Shown here piece by piece: positions 6,303 to 14,411 of a stretch of 37,735 bases of DNA; the stretch's first letter is position 1, and the number at the start of each line of letters is the position of its first letter. Under the pieces are notes generated by a model. That model ran no database searches and was not told the origin of the DNA. It saw only the letters and a list, made by a program, of their open reading frames with translations. Made by a program: the position numbers and the translations under genes. This DNA is from Candidatus Hebobacteria bacterium (GTDB lineage: Bacteria; Armatimonadota; Hebobacteria; Hebobacterales; Hebobacteraceae), in NCBI GenBank assembly GCA_029821885.1, contig JALGXV010000004.1, positions 1 through 37,735 on the forward strand, read 5' to 3'.

Positions 6303-7042
6303 GCGAATCGGACTTCGATGACAGCCAGGCCTACTTTGCCGCCATCGCCGAGAGCTATGACCGGCTTCAGCCGGTGGTCGTCGGTCCGGCCTACCAGGCC
6401 GGGCTGGACTTCATGCTCGAGCTCATCCCACACGGACCCGACGATGCCTTCGTGTGTGTGGAGCTTGGCTGTGGGACGGCCGTGCTGGCGGAGGGTGTGC
6501 TGGAGCGATTTCCGGCGGCCAGGTGCATCGCGATGGACAATGAGCCGGCAATGCTCGAGATTGCCGGAAAGAAGCTGGCCGCCCATGGCGACCGGGCCGA
6601 GGTCCGCATGGCCGAGGCGGCGACGGCGGAGATGCCTGAGTGCGAAGTCGTCTTGTCATCCTTCGTGCTGCACCACGTGCCGCCCGAGGACCTGCCGGGG
6701 TTGTTGGGCCGCACGGCGGCCGCGCTCACGTCTGGCGGCTGTGCCATCATACTCGACACGATGGAGGCAGGGCCGCGCTGGGGCGAACAGATAGGAGCGG
6801 CCAGCGGCCACCTGTACCGAGCACACGTGCAGGCGGCGATCGCATCGGGCCGCGCCACACAGGACGAGATCGACGGCCGGTGGGCGTTCAAACGGAAGAT
6901 GAAAGAGGAGGGGCGAGATGTCGAGCACTCCCACTCGGCCGGAGACATCATGGCAGCGATGTCTGTGGCGGGATTTGACGAAGTGGGGCTTGTTTGGCGA
7001 CAGTTTGCGTTCACGATCGTGATGGCGTTCCTGCGGCCATAG
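6299..7042 (+). CDS. Class I SAM-dependent methyltransferase
   Basis: A 247-aa protein whose ATG 6299 overlaps the preceding TGA (ATGA), so it is coupled. It begins AYFAAIAESYDRLQP. Motif I is CVELGCGTAVLAEGVL (about 54-69), a slightly divergent version (GCGTA instead of GCGTG). Then come CIAMDNEPAMLEIAGKKL, VVLSSFVLHHVPPEDL and GGCAIILDTME. It is less similar to the two paralogues upstream than they are to each other. It is the last gene of the run; 228 bp and a new promoter separate it from the MscS gene. Confidence 0.87.
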   Translation: MSESDFDDSQAYFAAIAESYDRLQPVVVGPAYQAGLDFMLELIPHGPDDAFVCVELGCGTAVLAEGVLERFPAARCIAMDNEPAMLEIAGKKLAAHGDRAEVRMAEAATAEMPECEVVLSSFVLHHVPPEDLPGLLGRTAAALTSGGCAIILDTMEAGPRWGEQIGAASGHLYRAHVQAAIASGRATQDEIDGRWAFKRKMKEEGRDVEHSHSAGDIMAAMSVAGFDEVGLVWRQFAFTIVMAFLRP

Positions 7043-7086
7043 AGGCCCTGTGTGCGCATCTTGACTGCAGCATTGCGGGTCCGTTC

Positions 7087-7115
7087 TTGACCGTTATATG
7101 GAGGTGTGATAGAGT
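7087..7115 (+). promoter_or_regulatory. Extended -10 promoter for the MscS gene
   Basis: TTGACC (7087-7092), a 17-nt spacer and TAGAGT (7110-7115) preceded by TGA. Initiation near 7122 gives a leader of about 148 nt. That leader contains a 9-bp hairpin (7186-7194 with 7199-7207, one G-U) without a convincing U-tract. Confidence 0.55.
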
Positions 7116-7269
7116 ACGAGGGTAGCTCAGAGAAGCGTTCCTCGTTCCCGTCGCTTCAGCAATCGCAGTCCTTTTGGGCGAGATGGCCCGGCCTCCGTAG
7201 GCTGGGCGTTTGCTTCCTCCCCAGTCCCAGCTGATTCGATGATCTCAAGCTCAGGGGGTCAAGCCGGCG

Positions 7270-8433
7270 ATGTCTGAGTGGCTCCATACCGAGAACGCCC
7301 AAGACGTCTTCGTCAGCGTCGGCATCGCGCTTGTGGCGGTGATTCTCTCGGCCTTCGTCCGAGTGATCCTGACGCCGTTGCTTCGCGGGTTGACGCGCAG
7401 AACCGACACTGAGCTCGATGACGTGATCGTGGCCGCGCTCCGTCGGCCTGCTGCCTGGGTCGTGCTCCTCGTCGGATTCTGGCTTGCGCTGCGCAATCCG
7501 GAATACTGGACCGTCACCACTTACCCCTATGTGGACAAGGTGGCGGGAATCCTGGGCGTGCTGCTACTGGTCCACGCGGGCCTTAGCGTCTTCAACGCGG
7601 TCGCAGAGCGCTACAGCGAGGCCGCCGCGGAGAAGTCGGAGCGCCCCCGCGAGATTCGCTCGCGAGCGCTTGTAGGCCGCAAGGTCGTCAACATCACCAT
7701 CCTCGTCATCGGCACACTGATCATCCTTAGCCAGCTGAATGTCAAGATCGGCCCTCTGCTCGGCGCCCTGGGCATCGGCGGCCTGGCCGTGGCCCTGGCG
7801 CTGCAGGACACCCTCGCGAATCTCTTCGCCGGGATATACATGATGGTCGATCGGCCGCTGACGGTAGGCGACTTCATCAAGCTCGAATCCGGCGAGGAGG
7901 GCTTCGTCGAGGAGATCGGGTGGCGCAACACAAAGGTGCGCATGTGGGCCAACAACATCGTCGTCATCCCGAACTCCAAGCTGTCGCAGAGCGTGTTGAC
8001 GAACTACTATCTCCCCCAACAGGAGTTGTCGGTGTACGTCCGGTGCGGCGTCGCCTATGACAGCGACCTGGAGCACGTTGAACGGGTGTGCATCGAGGTG
8101 GGCAAGGAAGTGATGGATCGCGTGCCCGGCTGCCAGACGGAATGGACGCCGGCGGTCAGATTCAAGGAGTTCGCCGATTTCAGCATCAACTTCATGGTTG
8201 TCCTGCGCGTGAAGGACTTCGCGTCGCAGTACCTTCTGGCTCACGAGTACATGAAGGCCCTCCATCGGCGCTTCAACGAGGAGGGGATTGAGATTCCGTT
8301 CCCGATTCGCACCGTCATTATGCGCAGGCCTGGGAGGAAGGCCGAAGCGGTCGCAGCCATCCGGGGAACAGACAGCCCATCGCCAGGGCCTGAGGTGGGC
8401 GAGGGTGAGGGGCCGGGTACCGGGGGCGGCTAG
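7270..8433 (+). CDS. Small-conductance mechanosensitive channel (MscS family)
   Basis: A 387-aa inner-membrane protein. About five hydrophobic helices occupy residues 10-190: VFVSVGIALVAVIL, AWVVLLVGFWLAL, VAGILGVLLLVHAGLSVF, VNITILVIGTLIIL, and the pore helix. The pore helix and beta domain carry the family signature GALGIGGLAVALALQDTLANLFAG...MVDRPLTVGDFIKL, then VEEIGWRNTKVRMWANNIVVIPNSKL. It releases solutes on hypo-osmotic shock. The last 20 residues are a Pro/Gly/Glu-rich tail (GPEVGEGEGPGTGGG), probably disordered. ATG 7270 has CAGGGGG upstream with long spacing. It is monocistronic as far as can be seen. Confidence 0.93.
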   Translation: MSEWLHTENAQDVFVSVGIALVAVILSAFVRVILTPLLRGLTRRTDTELDDVIVAALRRPAAWVVLLVGFWLALRNPEYWTVTTYPYVDKVAGILGVLLLVHAGLSVFNAVAERYSEAAAEKSERPREIRSRALVGRKVVNITILVIGTLIILSQLNVKIGPLLGALGIGGLAVALALQDTLANLFAGIYMMVDRPLTVGDFIKLESGEEGFVEEIGWRNTKVRMWANNIVVIPNSKLSQSVLTNYYLPQQELSVYVRCGVAYDSDLEHVERVCIEVGKEVMDRVPGCQTEWTPAVRFKEFADFSINFMVVLRVKDFASQYLLAHEYMKALHRRFNEEGIEIPFPIRTVIMRRPGRKAEAVAAIRGTDSPSPGPEVGEGEGPGTGGG

Positions 8434-8589
8434 CCGCGGGCATAGCGCGTCCGGGCCGGTGGACGGCCTGGGCAGCACTCGATGTGTGCGCGGGTGTGCA
8501 TCGGGCGACAGTGACGCCGCTATCATGTGAGTAGGTCTACGGCTGATGCCGACCACAAGCGACCAACCACCCATTCCCGTGAGGTGCTT

Positions 8590-9714
8590 ATGAAGAAGGA
8601 AACTGCAAAGAAGAAGCCCGTGTTCGCGGTGCTTGGGGCCGGCCACGGGGGCCTTGCGATGGCTGGATACCTCGGGCTGAGCGGCTTCGAGGTGCGCTTG
8701 TTCAACCGCACACCGGCGCGGCTGGAACCGATCCGACGCCGTGGCGCCATCGAGGTAATCGCCCACGACGGCGAGGAGCTACCCCGCGGCACCGGACCGC
8801 TCAAGCTTGCCACCTCCGACATGAAGGAGGCCATCAGCGGCGCCGACATCATCCTGCTGGTCGTTCCGGCAACCGGACACGCCCCGCTCGCAGAGGCGAT
8901 GGCGCCGCATCTTGCTGACGGGCAGATAGTCGTTCTCAACCCGGGGCGCACGGGCGGGGCCATCGAGGTCCACCACATCTTGCGAGAGAAAGGCGTGGAG
9001 GCCGACGTCATCATCGCCGAAGCGCAAACTTTCCTCTACGCGAGCCGCGCCGTCAATCCGGCTCAGGTGCAGATATTCCGCGTGAAGAACAGCGTGCCCG
9101 TGGCCGCCATCCCGGCCTACCGCACCCCGGAAGTGATCAAGGCCCTGTCGCCCGCTTTCACGCAGTTCATCCCAGGAGACAATGTCATCAAGACGGGGAT
9201 GGATAACATCGGCGCCGTGTTCCATCCGGCCGTCACCGTGCTCAACGCGGGCCGGATTGAGAGCACGCGCGGCGATTTCGAGTACTACGTGGACGGCATC
9301 ACACCATCGGTCGCCAAGCTTCTGGAGGAGATCGACGGGGAGCGAGTGGCGGTCGGCGCGGCCATGGGCTTCAACTGCATGACCGCACGCGAATGGCTGT
9401 ATATCGCCTACGACGCGGCCGGGCAGACGCTGCACGATGCAATCCACGCGAACCGCGGCTACTACGGGATCAAGGCCCCGCCGCACATCCATCACCGCTA
9501 TATCACCGAGGACGTTCCCATGAGCCTCGTGGCGATCGCGTCTATCGGCGAGATGCTCGGCTCTCCCTGCCCCGCGATCTGCAGCATCATCCACATGGCC
9601 AACATCATGCATGAATGCGACTACTGGGAGACCGGCCGCACGGCCGAGAAGCTCGGCCTGTCCGGGCTCGGCCTTCAGGAGATACGCCGGCTGGTGCTGG
9701 AAGGCAAGGTCTAA
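8590..9714 (+). CDS. NAD/NADP octopine/nopaline dehydrogenase family protein
   Basis: A 374-aa protein. ATG 8590 follows GAGGTG; an upstream in-frame start is poorly supported. The N-terminus has the dinucleotide loop VLGAGHGGLAMAGYL (15-29) and the strand VRLFNRTPARLE, followed by GADIILLVVPATGHAPLAEAM. These are typical of the 6-phosphogluconate-dehydrogenase-like N-domain of octopine dehydrogenases. The C-domain contains NIGAVFHPAVTVLNAGRIE, the family's His-bearing substrate segment. Known members reduce the imine of an amino acid with a 2-oxo acid, or act in reverse. The actual substrate is unknown. It lies 5 nt upstream of the B12-binding gene, so the pair probably acts in one pathway. 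Confidence 0.88.
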   Translation: MKKETAKKKPVFAVLGAGHGGLAMAGYLGLSGFEVRLFNRTPARLEPIRRRGAIEVIAHDGEELPRGTGPLKLATSDMKEAISGADIILLVVPATGHAPLAEAMAPHLADGQIVVLNPGRTGGAIEVHHILREKGVEADVIIAEAQTFLYASRAVNPAQVQIFRVKNSVPVAAIPAYRTPEVIKALSPAFTQFIPGDNVIKTGMDNIGAVFHPAVTVLNAGRIESTRGDFEYYVDGITPSVAKLLEEIDGERVAVGAAMGFNCMTAREWLYIAYDAAGQTLHDAIHANRGYYGIKAPPHIHHRYITEDVPMSLVAIASIGEMLGSPCPAICSIIHMANIMHECDYWETGRTAEKLGLSGLGLQEIRRLVLEGKV

Positions 9715-9719
9715 GCCAA

Positions 9720-11390
9720 ATGCCGAAGGTCATCGCCGGCTCCCTCGGCAACTGCGTACATGTCGCCGGGGCCCTCAGCTTCCTGGCCCTGGCCGAACGG
9801 GCCGGTTACGAGACGGAGTTCCTCGGCGCGGCCGTGCCTGTCGATGCCTTCGTGGAGGCCATTCGCGAGCACGATCCCGACCTGGTCGGGGTCAGCTACC
9901 GCCTTACCCCCGAGGTCGCCCGCACCCTCATCGCAGACCTGAGGCAGCGACTGGAGGAGGCCGGGCTGGCCGACCGGCGATTCGTGTTTGCGGGCACACC
10001 TCCCGTCTGCGCTGTTGCAGAGGAGTTCAAGTGGTTCGAGCGTTGCTTCACCGGGTTCGAGGAGCCGGAGGAGACGTGGGGCTACCTGAAGGGCGAGCCG
10101 CCGCCTCACGAGGCCGAAGACTGGGGGACAACCCAGGTCGCCCGCCTCGAGAAGAAGAAGCCCTATCCGCTCTTGCGGCATCACTTCGGCTTGCCGCGCC
10201 TCGAAGATACCATCGCCGGCATCGGGGAAATCGCGGACGCGCGCGTCGTGGACGTCATCTCGATCGGCCCAGATCAGAACGCCCAGGAGTCGTTCTTCCG
10301 GCCGGAGGAGATGGACCCATCGATGGATGGCGCGGGCGGCGTGCCGGTACGAACGCGGGACGACCTAGTCCGCATATACGAGGCCAGTCGAACCGGCAAC
10401 TACCCGTTGCTGCGCATATACTCGGGCACGCGCGACCTGGTCAAGTGGGCCGAGCTGGCCACGGAGACCATCAACAACGCCTGGGGAGCGATCCCGCTGT
10501 GCTGGTACAACGTGCTCGACGGGCGGTCGAAGCGGACGCCCGAGGAGTCCATCGCCGAGAACCAGGCCGCCATGCGCTGGTATGGGGAGCACAGCATCCC
10601 GGTGGAGGTGAACGAGGCCCATCACTGGAGCATGCGCGACTCCCACGATACGCTGGCGGTGGTGATGGCCTACCTGGCCGCCTACAATGCCCGCGCCATG
10701 GGTGTGAGGCACTACATCGCGCAGTACATGTTCAACTCGCCGCCCACCACCTATGGCAACATGGACCTGGCGAAGATGCTCGCCAAGCGAGAGATGATCG
10801 AGGGCCTGCACGGCGAGAACTTCGTCTCGATGCGGCAGGTCCGCGCGGGGCTGCTGCACTTCTCGCCCGACCTCCAGGTGGCGAAGGGGCAACTCGCGGC
10901 CTCGACCGTGCTCGCGCTGGGGCTCCGACCTCACATCATCCATGTGGTCGGATTCTGCGAGGGCGACCACGCGGCGCGGGCCGAAGACGTGATCGAGAGC
11001 TGTGAGATCGTCCGCGGAGTGCTCCGCAACTGCCTCTTCGGCATGCCAGACATGGCCGTCGACCCGGCGGTCGCAGAACGGAAAGACAGGCTGGTCGCCG
11101 AGGCGCATGTGCTCATCGAAGCGCTGAAGGCGCTCGCGCCGGAGGAAGAGGACCCGCTCGCCAGCCCGAAGGTGCTCGCCGAAGCGATCAAGCTCGGCCT
11201 GCTCGACGCGCCTCACCTGAAGGGGAACCCCCACGCCGCCGGCCTGCTGCAGACGCGCCCTGTGAACGGCGCCATCGAGCCGATCGATCCGAAGACGAAA
11301 CGGGTGCTCGCTGAGGCCGAGCGGCTGCGCGCGCTGCCAGGCCTTCCTCCCGGTGCTCTTCTGCCAGCGGAGGGCAATCCCGGCTGCTAG
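9720..11390 (+). CDS. Cobalamin (B12)-binding-domain protein, large uncharacterised
   Basis: A 556-aa protein. ATG 9720 is 5 nt after the upstream stop; I rejected an earlier in-frame ATG inside the previous gene. Residues 1-140 resemble a B12-binding Rossmann domain: SLGNCVHVAGALSFLALAERAGYETEFLG, then DLVGVSYRLTPE and FVFAGTPP. The usual base-off motif DxHxxG appears as CVHVAG, keeping His14 and Gly17 but with Cys for Asp. The later GG is AGT. Residues 200-480 form a large barrel-like domain with HYIAQYMFNSPPTTYGNMDLAKML and RPHIIHVVGFCEGDHAA, reminiscent of B12-dependent mutase large subunits. I recognise the overall type from uncharacterised cobalamin-binding proteins but not a reaction. 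It is converging on the ClC gene. Confidence 0.8.
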   Translation: MPKVIAGSLGNCVHVAGALSFLALAERAGYETEFLGAAVPVDAFVEAIREHDPDLVGVSYRLTPEVARTLIADLRQRLEEAGLADRRFVFAGTPPVCAVAEEFKWFERCFTGFEEPEETWGYLKGEPPPHEAEDWGTTQVARLEKKKPYPLLRHHFGLPRLEDTIAGIGEIADARVVDVISIGPDQNAQESFFRPEEMDPSMDGAGGVPVRTRDDLVRIYEASRTGNYPLLRIYSGTRDLVKWAELATETINNAWGAIPLCWYNVLDGRSKRTPEESIAENQAAMRWYGEHSIPVEVNEAHHWSMRDSHDTLAVVMAYLAAYNARAMGVRHYIAQYMFNSPPTTYGNMDLAKMLAKREMIEGLHGENFVSMRQVRAGLLHFSPDLQVAKGQLAASTVLALGLRPHIIHVVGFCEGDHAARAEDVIESCEIVRGVLRNCLFGMPDMAVDPAVAERKDRLVAEAHVLIEALKALAPEEEDPLASPKVLAEAIKLGLLDAPHLKGNPHAAGLLQTRPVNGAIEPIDPKTKRVLAEAERLRALPGLPPGALLPAEGNPGC

Positions 11391-11421
11391 CGGACCAGAC
11401 CTCGGGGCCGCCGCGCGTAGG

Positions 11422-13461
11422 CTACTCCTCGCGTCGCTGGGCGAACAGATCTCGCAGTGCCTCAAGTTGGCCCGGCTCCGCCAGGGCCACCACTCTGTCA
11501 CCCGGGCGAAGCACTGTGTCGCCCCGGGGGATCAGAGTGCGGCCGCCGCGCCGCACGGCCACGAGCAATGTGTCCGGCGGCAGAGAGAGCGACCGCACTT
11601 CCGTGTTTGCAAGCGGCGAATCTTCCTGTACTTCGGCTTCGAACATGCGCGCCCCACCGACTGACTCCCGCAGCCGGTCGAGCCGGGCGGCGACCTCCGG
11701 CCGCTCTCGCCGCGCTCGATGGTAGGCCGCGATGATATCGCGGCGGCGGAGCATGCCAATGATTCGGCCGGGCTCGTCGGGATCGACCACCGGCAGAGCC
11801 GCCACATCGCGGCTTGTCAATCGCTGGAGGGCGAGCGTCAGGCTCTCGTCTGCCGAGCAGGTGACGGGGTCAGGAGTCATGATCTCACCGGCCATCGCGT
11901 CCGGCGATCCGTGGAGCACCGCGCTCTCAGCATCCGACCGTGAGACAATGCCTACGAGGACCCCTCGTCGATCCACCACTGGAATGCTCGCCGCATCGCC
12001 GCGCGCGAACATCGCCAGAAGCTCCTGGACAGTGGCGCTCTGTGGCATGGCGGCTATGTCTGCGACCATGGCATCCCGCACGGCTATCGCATCAAGCAGG
12101 TCGGGCTCGGCCCCGAAGACATCGACGCCGCGCCGGGCCAGCCTACGGGTGTAGATGGACTCCCGGCCCAGAAACTCCGAAAGCAGAGAACTCACGACAC
12201 ATGCGACCATCAGTGGGCCTATGATCCGGTAGTCGCCCGTCATCTCGAAGAGGATGACGATCGCCGTCATCGGCGCGTGCGCGACGCCCGCGAAGAGCGC
12301 TCCCATCCCAACAAGCCCATAGGCGCCCGCGGGTGCGGTGACATCTGGCCAGGCCGCGTTGACAACACGCCCGAACACTCCGCCCAACATGGCCCCCGCG
12401 AACAGCGAGGGAGCGAAGACGCCGCCTGATCCACCCGACCCGAGGCTGAGCGATGTGGCCACGATCTTGACAAGGACCAAGGTAGCCATGATGCCAAGGG
12501 CGATCCACCCTGTCAGGGCGGCCTCCGTCACATCGTAGCCGATCCCGAATACGTGTGGAAACCGGACGCCGATCACACCCACCGCTAGCCCACCGATCGC
12601 CGGCTTCAGATACTCGGGCAGGCGCCAGTTCTCGAACAGATCGTCGGCCGCATAGAGGGCCCAGATGAAGCTCCGGGCTGTGACAGCGGCTACTACGCCA
12701 AGTGCCAGGTAGAGCGGGAACTCCCATGCGCTCACCAGGAAATAGCGAGGGGCGCTGATCACGGCCGCGTCCCCCAGATACGTGTGAGCGATGACAACCG
12801 CTGAAACCGATGAGATCACGACGAAGCCGAAGGAGCGGGTGCTGAAGTTGCGCAGGATCACCTCCAGGGCGAACAGCACCCCAGCGACGGGCGCGTTGAA
12901 CGTGGCGGAGATGCCACCCGCCGCGCCGCAGGCCACGAGCAGGCGCGTTCGCTCGGCCGGGAGGCCGAGTCGTTGCGCGAGCAGCGAGCCAAGGCCGGAG
13001 CCGATCTGCACCGCCGGTCCGTGCTGCCCGGCCGAGCCGCCTGAGCCGATCGTGAGGGCCGCTGCTAGCCCCTTGATCAGCGAGACCCGGCCTCGAATGC
13101 GCCCGCCCTGATGGGCCACCGCCAGCATGATCTCCGGAACGCCGTGGCCCCGCGCCTCCCGCGCCACGAAGTACACGAGGGGTGCGACCGACAGCCCACC
13201 GAGGGCAGGCAGCAGGATGACAGCATAGGGGCTGAGTTGCCGCAGCTTCCCCGCCAGCAGAACGAAGAACACATACTCCGACTTCGCGAGCAGCCAGTGG
13301 AAGCAGACGGCGCCGTAGCCAGCGGCGATGCCAACCACAACGGCCATCACCACCAGAGCGGTTGCCGCGGGCGACCGCCAATAGCGCGCGACACGCGTCA
13401 GGCGCGATCTGGCGCCGATCTGCGTCGGAGTGCCTGCTGCCTTGTGCGGTTCGGACATCAT
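11422..13461 (-). CDS. ClC-type chloride channel/transporter with CBS pair and TrkA-C domain
   Basis: A 679-aa inner-membrane protein. The ClC core spans about residues 30-440 and shows GHGVPEIMLAVAHQGG (105-120), GSGGSAGQHGPAVQIGS (139-155), and GSGGSGGVFAPSLFAGAMLGG. Two CBS domains follow (about 460-580: DAMVADIAAMPQSATVQEL and EIMTPDPVTCSADESL), then a TrkA-C/RCK-C unit (about 605-670: VRSLSLPPDTLLVAVRRGG...LRPGDRVVALAEP). The signature expected to read GREGP reads GQHGP here, so the gating glutamate is His147. This would alter or abolish proton-coupled gating. Start ATG 13461 (a second ATG follows) with GAGGTC about 10 nt away. The CBS/RCK tail suggests nucleotide or ion control. Confidence 0.92.
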   Translation of the reverse strand: MMSEPHKAAGTPTQIGARSRLTRVARYWRSPAATALVVMAVVVGIAAGYGAVCFHWLLAKSEYVFFVLLAGKLRQLSPYAVILLPALGGLSVAPLVYFVAREARGHGVPEIMLAVAHQGGRIRGRVSLIKGLAAALTIGSGGSAGQHGPAVQIGSGLGSLLAQRLGLPAERTRLLVACGAAGGISATFNAPVAGVLFALEVILRNFSTRSFGFVVISSVSAVVIAHTYLGDAAVISAPRYFLVSAWEFPLYLALGVVAAVTARSFIWALYAADDLFENWRLPEYLKPAIGGLAVGVIGVRFPHVFGIGYDVTEAALTGWIALGIMATLVLVKIVATSLSLGSGGSGGVFAPSLFAGAMLGGVFGRVVNAAWPDVTAPAGAYGLVGMGALFAGVAHAPMTAIVILFEMTGDYRIIGPLMVACVVSSLLSEFLGRESIYTRRLARRGVDVFGAEPDLLDAIAVRDAMVADIAAMPQSATVQELLAMFARGDAASIPVVDRRGVLVGIVSRSDAESAVLHGSPDAMAGEIMTPDPVTCSADESLTLALQRLTSRDVAALPVVDPDEPGRIIGMLRRRDIIAAYHRARRERPEVAARLDRLRESVGGARMFEAEVQEDSPLANTEVRSLSLPPDTLLVAVRRGGRTLIPRGDTVLRPGDRVVALAEPGQLEALRDLFAQRREE

Positions 13462-13587
13462 CGTGCCATGACCTCAGCAGGCGACAAATCAAGGACTGGC
13501 CGGAGGCACCGACGCCGCCAGCCGAGAGATCGGGAACCAGCGCTCTCGCGCGTCCCATGCGCACGCGGGAGCGGGAGTCGCCCCGGT

Positions 13588-14361
13588 CTATGAGATGCCG
13601 AAGAGCGCCTCGGCATTCCCGCGGTTGACTCTCTCCCGGAGCTCTTCCGGCGCGCCAACTGCCTCGAACAGCCCGTCATAGAAGTCGCAGTACGGCTTGA
13701 CGTCTGGCTCTCTCTCGAAATACCCCACATCGCTGGCAAACATCAACTTCGTCAAGCTCGGCTCGTCCAGCACGCCGTTCGGCGCGAACATTTCCCGCCA
13801 CATCGTCAGCGAACGGAAGATGGCCGTGCCGCCGCCGAGATCCGCGTAGACGTTTGGTGTCGACCAGGCGATTTTCCAGGCCTCCTCCCACCAAGGATTC
13901 CCATAGTGGGCCATGATGATCTTCAGGTCAGGATGGCGGCGGCTCAAGCAGTCGACCGCCGCCGGCCGCATGAGCGCGATGTCGGTCGGACGAGACGGCG
14001 CCGCGAAGGAGCGGCCGAGGTAGCCCGTATGGAACACAGCCACTTTCCCTCGTTCGGATATGGCCGCATAGAGCGGATCATAGCGCGTGTCTCCATAGGA
14101 GAAGCGCGGGTCGATGAACTTGATGGCGGCGGCGCCGCCATCAAGGTAGTCGCGCAACTCGGCAACGGTGACCGTGTCGATGTCCACGCGGGCGATGGGG
14201 ATGACGAAGTCGGGCATTCTCTCGTGCGCGGCGAAGGCCGCTTCGGCTTCTTCTATCAAGGCGATGCGCTCAATGCCGAGCGCGCGACACTCCTCCACAT
14301 ACGCCCGTGGGTCGACCGTCAGCTTCGAGATGTCTCCGTGAACATGTGCGTCGATCCGCAT
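13588..14361 (-). CDS. Amidohydrolase family 2 (TIM-barrel metal-dependent hydrolase)
   Basis: A 257-aa protein. ATG 14361 has GGAAGGAG 8 nt upstream, and I rejected the 18-residue longer frame. It opens MRIDAHVHGD, with the metal-binding HxH on the first strand (His5, His7). Further ligand-bearing strands are VAVFHTGYLG, LKIIMAHYGNPWWEEAW and LMFASDVGYFE, the final Asp being the catalytic-type residue of this superfamily. Family members include decarboxylases (ACMSD-like) and lactonases, and the substrate cannot be told. It lies 50 nt downstream of the MFS gene and may share its transcript. Confidence 0.88.
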   Translation of the reverse strand: MRIDAHVHGDISKLTVDPRAYVEECRALGIERIALIEEAEAAFAAHERMPDFVIPIARVDIDTVTVAELRDYLDGGAAAIKFIDPRFSYGDTRYDPLYAAISERGKVAVFHTGYLGRSFAAPSRPTDIALMRPAAVDCLSRRHPDLKIIMAHYGNPWWEEAWKIAWSTPNVYADLGGGTAIFRSLTMWREMFAPNGVLDEPSLTKLMFASDVGYFEREPDVKPYCDFYDGLFEAVGAPEELRERVNRGNAEALFGIS

Positions 14362-14411
14362 AGCACGACTCCTTCCGGCGGAGAGCGGCGCGCCCGTCCG
14401 GTCCCGCCCAG

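Noticed and set aside
7186-7207. Terminator in the MscS leader
   Set aside because: The 9-bp stem is real but lacks a U-tract and has no competing structure, so attenuation is not supported.
7564-8766. 400-codon minus-strand ORF
   Set aside because: Antisense shadow of the MscS gene; His/Arg/Asp-rich and without any family motif.
9611-11005. Long plus-strand ORF (464 codons)
   Set aside because: Arg/Gly/Pro-rich shadow of the B12-binding gene in another frame.
12143-13564. Long minus-strand ORF (473 codons)
   Set aside because: Out-of-frame shadow of the ClC gene, with low-complexity Arg/Gly/Ala composition.
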